Of a stretch of DNA of 64,000 nucleotides, positions 52,700 to 61,054 are shown one piece after another. The DNA is from JAPLDA01 sp043783155 (GTDB taxonomy: Bacteria; Bacteroidota; Bacteroidia; AKYH767-A; 2013-40CM-41-45): NCBI GenBank assembly GCA_043783155.1, contig JAYVZS010000131.1, positions 50,627 to 114,626 of the forward strand. The letters are read 5' to 3'. Made by a program: the position numbers and the translations under genes. The stretch's first letter is position 1; every line of letters begins with the position of its first letter. A model generated the notes under the pieces. That model was not told the DNA's origin. It made no database searches and worked only from the letters and a program-made list of their open reading frames with translations.

Positions 52700-52933
52700 A
52701 TGGCAAGAGTTTGCGATTTAACAGGAAAAAAAGCGATGGTAGGAAACAGTGTTTCCTTCTCTAATAAGAAAACCAAGAGAAAATTTTATCCCAACCTCCA
52801 GGTGAAGAAATTCTTCGTGCCTGAAATGGGCGAGTGGATTACCTTGAAAGTTTCTACTTCAGCGTTAAGAACCATCAACAAGAACGGCATTAGTGCTGTC
52901 ATTGAGAAAGCAATTAAAAAAGGAAAAGTTTAA
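52700..52933 (+). CDS. rpmB: 50S ribosomal protein bL28
   Basis: The 77-residue basic protein starts MARVCDLTGKKAMVGNSVSF, the bL28 opening, and ends with AVIEKAIKKGKV. It binds 23S rRNA in the large subunit. It has a single Cys, so it is a zinc-free form. In many Bacteroidota rpmG follows, but here a terminator follows immediately and the next gene is unrelated. Confidence 0.95.
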   Translation: MARVCDLTGKKAMVGNSVSFSNKKTKRKFYPNLQVKKFFVPEMGEWITLKVSTSALRTINKNGISAVIEKAIKKGKV

Positions 52934-52956
52934 AAGAACTTTCTTCAACCTATAGC

Positions 52957-52991
52957 AAATGCTAAATTCAGAAATGGATTTAGCATTTTTT
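52957..52991 (+). terminator. Terminator after rpmB
   Basis: An 11-bp perfect stem (aaatgctaaat / atttagcattt) and a T-rich tail end the rpmB transcript. The position also rules out a start of the next protein at 52959, inside the stem. Confidence 0.85.
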
Positions 52992-53030
52992 GTTTTAGTA
53001 CTTTTAGACCTTCTTGATTTTTATTGTCCG

Positions 53031-54434
53031 ATGAAAAAAATAATTCTGATTTTTTTAGTTTTCATAACAACAAATGCTCTCTGCCAGGATCTGAAATATT
53101 ACCGTTACGATACTGATTTTCTCAGCAAAGAATTTCACAAAAGCAGAAGGGATCTGATACGAAAAGAAATGCCGGCCAATTCGGTAACTGTTTTGTTTGC
53201 CGCTCCCGAACGCAACCGTTCGAACGATGATGATTTTCAATATCACCAGAATCCGAACTTTTATTACCTCACCGGGTTAACAGAACCGAATGCATTGCTG
53301 ATAATTTTCAAAGAGACTCAGAATATTGGTGGTAGCATGACCGATGAATGTCTGTTTGTTCAGGACAGGGATCCCGGTGCTGAAGTATGGAACGGCAGAA
53401 GACTTGGTGCCGATGATGCAAAACAATTGCTTGGGTTCACTGCCGTATTTACAGATGAAACATTTGACACTTTGCAAATTTCTTTTAAGAACTTCAGTTC
53501 TGTTTTTTATTTGCCATTGCCGAAAGGACTGGTTGATGACAAGTCTGAAGTCGCGGATCTGTATAATCTCATTGAGCAATTCAAAAAGAAAAGTAATTAC
53601 CCTCCGGAAAACGGCGACAACTTTAAACTCTCGGGTTGGCTTGCTTCGATGCGCGAAGTGAAACAGCCGGAAGAACTTACGTTGATAAGAAAAGCAATTA
53701 GTATTTCCTGTGATGCACACATTGAAATGATGAAAGCGTCAGAACCCGGAATGACCGAATATCAGGTACAGGCCATCGGGGAATATGTCTTTAAAAAAAA
53801 CGGATCTGAATATGTCGGGTATCCTTCCATTTGCGGAGGCGGTGAAAACAGTTGCATCCTCCACTATGAAAATAACCGGAGAAAACTGGAAGCAAAAGAT
53901 GTCTTATTGCTTGACATGGGAGCGGAGTATCATGGCTATTCTGCTGATGTTACGAGGACACTACCTGCAAGCGGGAAATTTTCTGAAGAACAAAAACTCA
54001 TCTATCAAATTGTCTACAACGCACAGGAAGCCGCTTTCAAAGAGTGTAAACCCGGCAATGAATTCCAGGGGCCTCATAAAGCAGCATCGGAAGTGATTAA
54101 AAAAGGATTGCTCGAGCTTGGAATTATTAATGACGAAAAAGATTTCAGGAAATATTTTATGCATGGAACTTCTCATTACCTTGGACTTGATGTGCATGAT
54201 GCCGGAACCCGCACAAAACTGAAAGCGGGAAACATCATTACTGTTGAGCCAGGAATCTACATTCCCGATGGCAGTCCCTGCGATCCTAAGTGGTGGAACA
54301 TCGGTATTCGAATTGAAGACGATATTTTAATTATTGAAAGCGGGTATGAGAATCTATCTGCAAAAGCTCCCAGAACCATTGAAAAAACAGAAGAAATGAT
54401 GAAACAGAAAAGTATATTTAACCAAGGCAAATGA
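53031..54434 (+). CDS. Secreted Xaa-Pro aminopeptidase (M24, aminopeptidase P type)
   Basis: From ATG 53031 the protein has 467 residues and begins with a signal peptide (MKKIILIFLVFITTNALC). The N-terminal AMP_N domain (VLFAAPERNRSNDDDFQYHQ, then NFYYLTGL) precedes the M24 pita-bread domain. The five metal ligands are visible as D in LLLDMGAEYHGYSADVTRTL (two), H in HGTSHYLGLDVHD, E in TVEPGIYIP and E in IRIEDDIL. It removes N-terminal residues before proline from exported peptides. The 24-residue extension of a longer start would overlap the terminator. Confidence 0.92.
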   Translation: MKKIILIFLVFITTNALCQDLKYYRYDTDFLSKEFHKSRRDLIRKEMPANSVTVLFAAPERNRSNDDDFQYHQNPNFYYLTGLTEPNALLIIFKETQNIGGSMTDECLFVQDRDPGAEVWNGRRLGADDAKQLLGFTAVFTDETFDTLQISFKNFSSVFYLPLPKGLVDDKSEVADLYNLIEQFKKKSNYPPENGDNFKLSGWLASMREVKQPEELTLIRKAISISCDAHIEMMKASEPGMTEYQVQAIGEYVFKKNGSEYVGYPSICGGGENSCILHYENNRRKLEAKDVLLLDMGAEYHGYSADVTRTLPASGKFSEEQKLIYQIVYNAQEAAFKECKPGNEFQGPHKAASEVIKKGLLELGIINDEKDFRKYFMHGTSHYLGLDVHDAGTRTKLKAGNIITVEPGIYIPDGSPCDPKWWNIGIRIEDDILIIESGYENLSAKAPRTIEKTEEMMKQKSIFNQGK

Positions 54435-54507
54435 GAAAATACCGGATCATTGATTTGAACTAAATGACTCTTTTGTTTACATTTTTTATAAAATCGGTAA
54501 AAAAGAC

Positions 54508-54538
54508 TTGCTTTTTCTGAATCTACATTCTATATTTG
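54508..54538 (+). promoter_or_regulatory. Candidate promoter for the second ECF sigma gene
   Basis: TTG (54508-54510) and TATATTTG (54531-54538) are separated by 20 bp, close to the Bacteroidota -33/-7 arrangement. The -7 element is an exact TAnnTTTG. The start codon lies 145 bp downstream, leaving a long AT-rich leader. Confidence 0.5.
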
Positions 54539-54682
54539 GTCTCACTTTGTAACTGAAGCATCTCAATAAAGGTACAACAAAGTACAAAAAATATTTTTTC
54601 TAACAGTTAAAATCAGGAGGACAAGCATAGTCATACATCTACTTTAATTTTTTTAATCAACTAACAATTAAAGCTGAACACT

Positions 54683-55270
54683 ATGCATAATCCTCAATCA
54701 ATGAGTGACAGAGACCTTGTGCGTCTCTACCAAAAAGGTCAGGAAGAAGCCATCACGGAACTGATCCATCGTTACAAGCAAAAAATCTTTACATCTATTT
54801 TCTTCCTCGTTCGCAAACGTGAACTTGCTGAAGATTTATTCCAGGAAACGTTCATCAAGATCATTACAAGCCTCCGAGAGAAACGTTACAACGAAGAAGG
54901 TAAGTTTCTTCCGTGGGCAATCCGCATTGCCCATAACCTCGTGATTGATCACTTCCGGAAAGATCGTCATATGCCGATGCAACGCGACACAGAAGAGTAT
55001 AGCGTTTTTGATTTCATGCCTCAGCGAAGTCGTAATGCAGTGGAGGAAATGATTCACGAGGAAAAAATCAATAAAGTAAGGGACCTGATCGAACAACTTC
55101 CGTTTGAGCAACGCGAAGTAGTCATTATGCGGCATTATGGTGAACTTTCTTTCAAAGAGATTTCTAAAACCCTCGATATCAATATCAACACTGCCTTGGG
55201 AAGGATGCATTATGCCATCCTGAAAATGCGTGAAATAGTGAAAGAAGAGAAAATCAACTTGCGGGAATAA
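54683..55270 (+). CDS. ECF-type RNA polymerase sigma factor
   Basis: The 195-residue protein has region 2 (LAEDLFQETFIKIITSL; FLPWAIRIAHNLVIDHFRK) and region 4 (LPFEQREVVIMRHYGELSFK, EISKTLDININTALGRMHYA). It differs from the other ECF sigma in this window (44102-44689) in sequence and in its partner. The small protein at 55333 follows after 62 bp and is the expected partner. The leader is long, so post-transcriptional control is possible. Confidence 0.93.
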   Translation: MHNPQSMSDRDLVRLYQKGQEEAITELIHRYKQKIFTSIFFLVRKRELAEDLFQETFIKIITSLREKRYNEEGKFLPWAIRIAHNLVIDHFRKDRHMPMQRDTEEYSVFDFMPQRSRNAVEEMIHEEKINKVRDLIEQLPFEQREVVIMRHYGELSFKEISKTLDININTALGRMHYAILKMREIVKEEKINLRE

Positions 55271-55332
55271 TTTTTTCTGAAATATAAAATAACCTCATTG
55301 GGTTGTCGTTTATCAGGTATGAAATCTTTAAA

Positions 55333-55566
55333 ATGAAATCTATGATAAAAACTACTACTCAAGGTGATCTGATTCTGTATGCATTCAATGAAGCCGGATT
55401 TATTGACGGTGACCGCATCCAGAGAAACATTGACGGTGATCCGTTAGTTCGGGAGGAGTTCAACGCGATTATTGATTCTCTCCATGCATTGAACCAGGTT
55501 CAGCTTGAACCATCCCAATCAAGCATCGATAAAATTCTTGCTTTCTCAATAGCAGGCAAGGCGTAA
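55333..55566 (+). CDS. Small acidic protein encoded downstream of the ECF sigma
   Basis: From ATG 55333 the protein has 77 residues (MKSMIKTTTQGDLILYAFNE...); ATG 55342 is also possible. It is acidic and helical with no membrane segment or Cys. Related short proteins follow this sigma factor in other Bacteroidota, to my recollection, so the pair is probably conserved. It may modulate the sigma factor, but no known anti-sigma motif is present. A strong terminator follows. Confidence 0.72.
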   Translation: MKSMIKTTTQGDLILYAFNEAGFIDGDRIQRNIDGDPLVREEFNAIIDSLHALNQVQLEPSQSSIDKILAFSIAGKA

Positions 55567-55570
55567 AAGG

Positions 55571-55607
55571 AACAGTCCCGCCGGGTATTTAGCCAGGCGG
55601 GACTGTT
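55571..55607 (+). terminator. Terminator after the sigma/small-protein pair
   Basis: A 12-bp perfect GC-rich stem (aacagtcccgcc / ggcgggactgtt) with a 13-nt loop is followed by ATTTGTTCTCTTT. Confidence 0.88.
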
Positions 55608-55773
55608 ATTTGTTCTCTTTAATCTTTTATAAGTTTTTCATTTATCCATAGGCATTTGGTTTGTTTTCTTTAACGAATGTATTTTTTCAGGGAGATAAAA
55701 TCAATATTATTAAGTACATGTCAGAAATTTCGGGGTGAAAAATTCTTTTCGCAAGGTGAATCTTCTTCGTTTC

Positions 55774-55781
55774 TATCTTTG
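55774..55781 (+). promoter_or_regulatory. Candidate -7 box for nth
   Basis: TATCTTTG matches TAnnTTTG exactly and ends 5 bp before the nth ATG. A leaderless transcript is predicted. Confidence 0.55.
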
Positions 55782-55786
55782 CGCTG

Positions 55787-56428
55787 ATGAAGAAGAAGGA
55801 ACGTTTTGAAAAAATCATTGAGTACTTCAGCAAACACCGGCCGGTTGCTGAAACAGAACTTGAATACTCGAATCCCTACGAACTTCTTGTCGCAGTCATA
55901 TTATCCGCGCAGTGCACAGATAAGCGTGTAAACATGACGATGCCTGCTTTCCTTGAGACATTTCCTGTTGCTGAAGCATTGGCTGCCGCAACGCCTGAGA
56001 AGGTATTTCCCTTCATCAAAAGTATTAGCTATCCGAATAACAAAGCAAAGCACCTCACAGGCATGGCGAAGATGCTCGTGAATGATTTTGGCGGAGTGGT
56101 TCCTTCAGACATTGATGAGTTGCAAAAACTTCCCGGGGTTGGAAGAAAAACAGCGAATGTTATTGCATCAGTCGTTTTCAATCTGCCTGCGTTGGCAGTT
56201 GATACACATGTGTTCAGGGTTTCGGCACGGCTCGGCCTCACTACGAATGCAAAAAATCCGTTGCAGACCGAAATGCAACTGATCAAATATATTCCAGAAG
56301 AAAAAATTCCAATTGCTCACCACTGGCTGATTCTTCACGGGCGTTACACCTGTATCGCACGTAATCCGAAATGCGATGAATGCGGATTGAGAGCGTGGTG
56401 TAAATATTTTGAGAAGAAGAAAAAATGA
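55787..56428 (+). CDS. nth: Endonuclease III
   Basis: The 213-residue DNA glycosylase/AP lyase removes oxidised pyrimidines. The helix-hairpin-helix LPGVGRKTANVI contains the catalytic Lys, the catalytic Asp lies in AVDTHVFRV, and the C-terminal 4Fe-4S cluster has the spacing C-x6-C-x2-C-x5-C (CIARNPKCDECGLRAWC). All are present and the length is normal. Confidence 0.96.
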   Translation: MKKKERFEKIIEYFSKHRPVAETELEYSNPYELLVAVILSAQCTDKRVNMTMPAFLETFPVAEALAAATPEKVFPFIKSISYPNNKAKHLTGMAKMLVNDFGGVVPSDIDELQKLPGVGRKTANVIASVVFNLPALAVDTHVFRVSARLGLTTNAKNPLQTEMQLIKYIPEEKIPIAHHWLILHGRYTCIARNPKCDECGLRAWCKYFEKKKK

Positions 56429-56444
56429 TTCGATAAAAAATGTT

Positions 56445-57350
56445 TTACTTCATCATTTCCACCGGCGCTTCATGCATCTGCGGCTCCTTCGGTTGTACCT
56501 TCGGTTTCCAGTCGGTACGGATATCAATGTCTCTCAACAATACCCATTTTCCACCGCTGAGTTTTAACGCATCGTAGGATCCATCAGGTCCGAGAACGAT
56601 GTTGACGGTTTCATCTTTTTTCTTTGAAGGAGACGAGAGATGATCAAACACAATCATCTTTTTACTTTCTTCATAACGAAGCGACATGACTGCCTGCGAA
56701 GCGAATTCATAGATCAACCGGTTTCTGTATACATTCTCTGTTTTGAAAAGAGGGAAACCGAATTGTGGTTTATCGCCCTGGAAGTATAACACATCGATTA
56801 CTTTTTGAGTACTCAACGGACTCTTTCCTTTCCAGCCCAACAGTGTATAATAATTTTTTTTATCTTTTTTATTTACGATCATTTTGTAATATACCGCTCC
56901 AAACCATTTGCTGGCATTGAGTTTGGCGACTTCCGGTTTTTCTATCGTGTAGGTAGAATCGACCAGGTCAACAACCGTTGACACATGTGTTTTCTGATTG
57001 ATGATTTGGATAAATCCGAAGTAAGAGTAAGAACCTTCATAAGAGGGAAGCGTCCATGTAAAAATTCGAAAATCCTTATCAGGAGACGTAAGTATCGAAA
57101 TGTTTTTCACTGAATCGAAATCATACGATGTCGACTGCAAAAGAATTTCCCTAAGGTCATGCTGAAAAATTTTATTCGCTGATATTCTCACCGAATCGTT
57201 TGGACTATGCTGAATGCTGTTCGCCAAGGTTTGAAGCGATTCAATATCTGCCTGTGAATTCTTGTTTTCGGTTTGAGCAGAAGAAAATTGAGCGACGAAC
57301 AGCAGGCCGCCTAAAAAGAAAAATTTCCGCAACATTATTTTCTTTGTCAT
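56445..57350 (-). CDS. Secreted protein of unknown function
   Basis: From ATG 57350 the protein has 301 residues and a signal peptide (MTKKIMLRKFFFLGGLLFVAQFSSAQ). A much longer frame upstream overlaps the ferredoxin gene and is rejected. The mature part is mostly beta, with WTLPSYEGSYSYFGFIQIIN and YYTLLGWKGKSPLSTQKVID; I recognise no catalytic motif. It is convergent with nth and follows the ferredoxin gene on the same strand, with a gap of 91 bp. A TAACTTTG box lies 6 bp before the start. Confidence 0.78.
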   Translation of the reverse strand: MTKKIMLRKFFFLGGLLFVAQFSSAQTENKNSQADIESLQTLANSIQHSPNDSVRISANKIFQHDLREILLQSTSYDFDSVKNISILTSPDKDFRIFTWTLPSYEGSYSYFGFIQIINQKTHVSTVVDLVDSTYTIEKPEVAKLNASKWFGAVYYKMIVNKKDKKNYYTLLGWKGKSPLSTQKVIDVLYFQGDKPQFGFPLFKTENVYRNRLIYEFASQAVMSLRYEESKKMIVFDHLSSPSKKKDETVNIVLGPDGSYDALKLSGGKWVLLRDIDIRTDWKPKVQPKEPQMHEAPVEMMK

Positions 57351-57356
57351 TGGCTG

Positions 57357-57364
57357 CAAAGTTA
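57357..57364 (-). promoter_or_regulatory. Candidate -7 box for the secreted protein at 57350
   Basis: On the minus strand this reads TAACTTTG, an exact TAnnTTTG, ending 6 bp before ATG 57350. Confidence 0.5.
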
Positions 57365-57441
57365 ACTGAACAAGGGAATAAAAAACGAAATCCGTTCCGC
57401 AATATTGCAGAACGGATTTCGAACGTTTCTCTTTAACTATT

Positions 57442-57789
57442 TTAAACGTGCATGCTGGCTTTCTTTCCAAGAAGCACTTCTTCAGTTTCACGGTAATTCT
57501 CATCGTCAACGCAGCAGTCAACAGGACAAACTGCGGCACATTGCGGTTCGTCATGAAACCCTTTGCATTCCGTGCATTTATCAGGAACGATGTAATACAG
57601 ATCCATGGAGATTGGCGTTTGCGCTGCATCCGCATCAATCGATGATCCGTCTAATTTATTAAACGACCCTTTTACAGAAGTCCCGTCAGAAAAACGCCAT
57701 TCGGCGCCTCCCTCATAGATTGCGTTATTCGGACATTCAGGTTCGCAGGCACCGCAATTAATGCACTCTTCAGTTATCTTTATTGCCAT
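57442..57789 (-). CDS. Ferredoxin with two 4Fe-4S clusters
   Basis: From ATG 57789 the protein has 115 residues and starts MAIKITEECINCGACEPECP. The second cluster site is CTECKGFHDEPQCAAVCPVD. Eight cysteines with the right spacing predict two 4Fe-4S clusters for low-potential electron transfer. The 13-residue extension of a longer start is rejected because an SD-like AGAAAGGA precedes ATG 57789. It is divergent from the acyl-CoA reductase gene by 111 bp; a functional link is possible but unproven. Confidence 0.92.
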   Translation of the reverse strand: MAIKITEECINCGACEPECPNNAIYEGGAEWRFSDGTSVKGSFNKLDGSSIDADAAQTPISMDLYYIVPDKCTECKGFHDEPQCAAVCPVDCCVDDENYRETEEVLLGKKASMHV

Positions 57790-57825
57790 AATGATTTCCT
57801 TTCTACTTTTGATGTTTATTTGAGG

Positions 57826-57855
57826 CAAAAATAGTTATAAAATGTTCATTACAAA
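57826..57855 (-). promoter_or_regulatory. Promoter for the ferredoxin gene
   Basis: On the minus strand TTTG (57855-57852), an 18-bp spacer and TATTTTTG (57833-57826) form the best -33/-7 pair in the window. The leader is about 30 nt and contains an SD-like AGAAAGGA. Confidence 0.6.
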
Positions 57856-57900
57856 ATATTAAAATAAAATTGCCAATAAGACGAAAAGCAAATACCCGAT

Positions 57901-58971
57901 ATGAAAATACATGACAGAGTGGAGACGTTTAGTAAGCTAGGCCATCGTTTCCAACGACTTACCTCAACTTCTCCCGATGCGAATGAAGATTCTGAAAGAT
58001 TCGAAACTCTTTTAAGAAAGACAGCTCATAAGAATCCCTGGTTTACAAATGAAAATGTTCGCCTCGCTTTTTCGGCTTGGGCGGAAGAACTAAAAGGAGA
58101 TAAAATCACCCGATGGTTGATGCCTTACATGGATGCGTTGGAGCAAAAGCATGCTCCGAAAACCATCGGTGTAATCAATGCCGGCAACATTCCTCTTGTA
58201 GGATTTCATGATTTGCTTTCTGTGATTATCAGCGGAAATAAATACATGGGAAAAAATTCTGCTGACGATCCGTATCTTTTACCTTTCGTTTCGGAAATAC
58301 TTTCTGAAATTGAACCGAAGATGAGTGAGGTGATTTCATTCTCAGAAAAGCTCACCGGTTTCGATGCCGTGATTGCAACAGGCAGTAATAATTCAGCGCG
58401 ATATTTCGATTATTACTTTGGAAAATATCCGCATATCATCCGAATGAACCGCAATGCTGTGGCGGTATTGACAGGTGATGAGACGGAAGACGATTTTAAA
58501 AACTTAGGCCGGGATATTTTTCAATACTTCGGATTGGGATGCAGGAATATTTCCAAGCTTTATGTTCCGCGCGGCTACAGCTTTAATTTTTTTTTCGAAT
58601 CCATTGAATCATTTTCTTCGATGGCTCAGCATAACAAATACATGAACAATCATGATTACAATAACGCGATTTATCTATTGAAAAAAATCCCTTTCCTCGA
58701 CAACGGTTTTTTGCTTGTGAAAGAAGATGAAGCAATCGCTTCTCCCATCTCTGTTTTGTATTATGAATTTTATGATGACCTGAAAGCCGTTGAACAGAAA
58801 CTTGCAGATGAAAGAGTTAAAATCCAATGCGTAGTTTCCAAAGTTTCCCTCTCCTCTGGAGAGGGGTTAGGGGTGAGGCCAGTTCGGCTCGGACAATCAC
58901 AACGTCCGCAACTTCGGGAGTATGCGGACGGAGTTGACACCATGAAATTTTTACTGGGTCTGCGCGATTAA
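57901..58971 (+). CDS. Acyl-CoA reductase (LuxC-like)
   Basis: The 356-residue protein matches the acyl-CoA reductase family: IGVINAGNIPLVGFHDLLSV, SGNKYMGKNSADDPYLLPF, DAVIATGSNNSARYFDYYFG, and a catalytic-type Cys in GLGCRNISKLYVPRGYS. It would reduce acyl-CoA to aldehyde with NAD(P)H. Residues 316-327 (SLSSGEGLGVRP) are encoded by a repeat word that begins tccctctcctctggaga and is often intergenic. The insert lies between strands in the C-terminal part, before the conserved RLGQSQRPQLREYADGVDT, and keeps the frame. Confidence 0.87.
   Translation: MKIHDRVETFSKLGHRFQRLTSTSPDANEDSERFETLLRKTAHKNPWFTNENVRLAFSAWAEELKGDKITRWLMPYMDALEQKHAPKTIGVINAGNIPLVGFHDLLSVIISGNKYMGKNSADDPYLLPFVSEILSEIEPKMSEVISFSEKLTGFDAVIATGSNNSARYFDYYFGKYPHIIRMNRNAVAVLTGDETEDDFKNLGRDIFQYFGLGCRNISKLYVPRGYSFNFFFESIESFSSMAQHNKYMNNHDYNNAIYLLKKIPFLDNGFLLVKEDEAIASPISVLYYEFYDDLKAVEQKLADERVKIQCVVSKVSLSSGEGLGVRPVRLGQSQRPQLREYADGVDTMKFLLGLRD
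58846..58880 (+). repeat. CCTCTCCTCTGGAGAGG word repeat inside the acyl-CoA reductase gene
   Basis: A 35-bp element with an internal hairpin (cctctcc/ggagagg) followed by ggttaggggtgaggcc. This word is typical of dispersed intergenic elements. It is in frame and encodes about 12 residues. Confidence 0.75.
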
Positions 58972-60122
58972 TGAATCGTGTGAAATAACCTGCTCCAGCG
59001 GATGTGACTAAGGAACGTTCCGTCAGTGTCCCAGCTCATCCAGATAAAAACGGCCTTTCCTACAATGTGATCTTCCGGTACAAATCCCCAGAAACGGCCG
59101 TCGGCGGAGTTGTGTCGGTTGTCGCCCATCATGAAATAATAATCCATCTTAAAAGTATACTCGGAAGATTCTTTTCCGTTGATGAAAATTTTTCCGTCTT
59201 TTTCATCGAGCTTATTGCCTTCATAATCGCCGATGGCTTTGCGGTAAAGGGAAATGTTGCTTGAGTCAATCTTAATCGTTGTTCCGGCTTTCGGGATCCA
59301 TAGTGAACCGAAGTTGTCGTAGTTCCAGCGGAATTTTTTATCGAACGGGAAAATGTAATCTTCGTAATTCCCTTTCGGATCAATCAATGGTTCTACCAAT
59401 TTCACATTGCCAAACGATTTTATTTCTTCAGCGCTTTTCTTCGTCATGTTGATGATGAAATCTCCTTCGGGCGAAGCCAGCTGGATATCATTTAAGTCTA
59501 AACGCTTGGCAGCTGCTTCACTAAATCCTGATCCATCCGTCTTTACATGATAATGAAACTGAGATTTCTCAGGCACATCAGCAACGTTTGAATTGATGTA
59601 CACGACCCGGTCAATAATTTTGAGTGTATCACCCGGAATTCCAATGCAGCGCTTGATGTAATTTTCTTTTTTGTCTACCGGCCGACCTTCATTTTCCGCA
59701 GGCCAGTTAAAAACGACCACATCATTGTTTTTGATTTTGTTGAAACCGGGCAAACGGTGGTAACCGATTTTGATCCACTCGAGATATGATTTGCCTCCAA
59801 CAACAGGCATCGTGTGATGAGCAAACGGAAACGAAAGCGGTGTCATCGGAATACGCGCGCCGTAGCTGATCTTGCTGACAAAAAGAAAATCTCCGACGAG
59901 TAACGATTTTTCCATCGATGGAGTAGGGATCGTATATGCTTCAATGAAAAAAGTACGGATGATGGTGGCAGCAATCACGGCGAAGATGATGGCGTCCACC
60001 CACTCCCTTACCGCCGATTTACGCTGACCTGGTTTTGTCTTAAGAAGAAACCACACGCCCAGTGTGAAAATTCCAAAAATGATATTCTTTATTAAGTCCC
60101 AGTTGATTCTGAATTTTGACAT
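58968..60122 (-). CDS. lepB: Signal peptidase I
   Basis: The 384-residue protein has one N-terminal membrane region and a second segment (IIFAVIAATIIRTFFIEAYT). The catalytic Ser lies in PTPSMEKSLLVGD (near residue 75) and the general base Lys in NYIKRCIGIPGDTL (near residue 161). Box E GDNRHNSADGRFWGFVP is also clear. It cleaves signal peptides of Sec/Tat substrates at the outer face of the inner membrane. It overlaps the end of the acyl-CoA reductase by 4 bp, tail to tail. It is longer than E. coli LepB (324) because of a beta insertion. Confidence 0.94.
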   Translation of the reverse strand: MSKFRINWDLIKNIIFGIFTLGVWFLLKTKPGQRKSAVREWVDAIIFAVIAATIIRTFFIEAYTIPTPSMEKSLLVGDFLFVSKISYGARIPMTPLSFPFAHHTMPVVGGKSYLEWIKIGYHRLPGFNKIKNNDVVVFNWPAENEGRPVDKKENYIKRCIGIPGDTLKIIDRVVYINSNVADVPEKSQFHYHVKTDGSGFSEAAAKRLDLNDIQLASPEGDFIINMTKKSAEEIKSFGNVKLVEPLIDPKGNYEDYIFPFDKKFRWNYDNFGSLWIPKAGTTIKIDSSNISLYRKAIGDYEGNKLDEKDGKIFINGKESSEYTFKMDYYFMMGDNRHNSADGRFWGFVPEDHIVGKAVFIWMSWDTDGTFLSHIRWSRLFHTIH

Positions 60123-60295
60123 AGTTGGCAGGAGGTTATACCGGTTTATTAATTGATTTTAAAATTCCGGAAAAGATAGAATGATAATGATGAAGTAATC
60201 ATTAGCCGATCACTTACGATATTTACTATCAAAAGTTCGGCTAAGGTACTTTTGTTTCAATAAAATAGTCGTTAATATGTTGTTAATTTTAAACA

Positions 60296-61036
60296 TTAAA
60301 AGTTTAATAAGTCCTTCATTCCGAATACGCCTTTCCTGCCTTTGATCCATTCTGCTGCAAGTACAGCTCCTGCTGCAAATCCTTTTCGGCTGAACGCTTT
60401 GTGAATGATTTCTATTTCGTCTTCATGTGAAAAGTACTTCACGATGTGCGTTCCCGGAACCTCTCCTTCACGAGAAGAAAATATCGGAAGTTCTTCGTCT
60501 TTTTTTACAGGAGGTTTGTTTTCAGAGGAAGAATAATTACTCCAGCTTTTCAGCCGGTTCACTTTTTCCAGGATTTGCTGTGCAAGAGAAATAGCTGTTC
60601 CGCTTGGCGCATCCAGTTTCTGCAGGTGGTGAATTTCGTTGATCAAAATTTCATTGTATTCCGGCTGGTTGTTCATCAGTGCGGCCAGCTTTTTATTCAC
60701 TTCAAAAAAAATATTTACACCGATGCTGTAATTGGAAGCGTAAAAGAATGTTTGATTTTTCTGCAAGCAGATTTTTTTTACTTCTTCCATTCTGTCGATC
60801 CATCCGGTTGTACCTGAAACGACAGGTACATTGGCGTCAAAGCATTTCATGATGTTGCCGAAAGCCGCTTCCGGCCTCGTAAATTCAATGGCTACATCAG
60901 CTTTGGAAAGTTCTTCCGCAGTAAACGAATTTGCATTGTGTTCATCAACAGTCAAGACAACAGTATGTTTTTTCTGAAGAGCAATTTCTTCAATGGTTTT
61001 CCCCATTTTTCCATAACCGATTAAGGCGATTTTCAT
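60296..61036 (-). CDS. dapB: 4-hydroxy-tetrahydrodipicolinate reductase
   Basis: The 246-residue enzyme acts after DapA in diaminopimelate synthesis. It has the NAD(P)H-binding start KIALIGYGKMGKTIEEIA and GTTGW. The catalytic His lies in NEIHHLQKLDAPSGTAISLA, where the Lys and PSGT substrate-binding loop are also intact. It is in the run parA-parB-DUF5683-dapB-lepB and lies 18 bp after DUF5683. Confidence 0.95.
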   Translation of the reverse strand: MKIALIGYGKMGKTIEEIALQKKHTVVLTVDEHNANSFTAEELSKADVAIEFTRPEAAFGNIMKCFDANVPVVSGTTGWIDRMEEVKKICLQKNQTFFYASNYSIGVNIFFEVNKKLAALMNNQPEYNEILINEIHHLQKLDAPSGTAISLAQQILEKVNRLKSWSNYSSSENKPPVKKDEELPIFSSREGEVPGTHIVKYFSHEDEIEIIHKAFSRKGFAAGAVLAAEWIKGRKGVFGMKDLLNF

Positions 61037-61054
61037 AGTTGCTCTTTTGAAATT

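Noticed and set aside
52959..53030. Longer start of the aminopeptidase P gene
   Set aside because: The added residues are encoded by the rpmB terminator stem and T-tract. The true signal peptide begins at 53031.
53277..53720. 147-codon minus-strand frame
   Set aside because: Antisense to the aminopeptidase P gene and with no protein-like features.
57351..57638. N-terminal extension of about 96 residues on the secreted protein at 56445-57350
   Set aside because: The extension overlaps the ferredoxin gene on the same strand in another frame. A signal peptide starts at ATG 57350 with a -7 box just before it.
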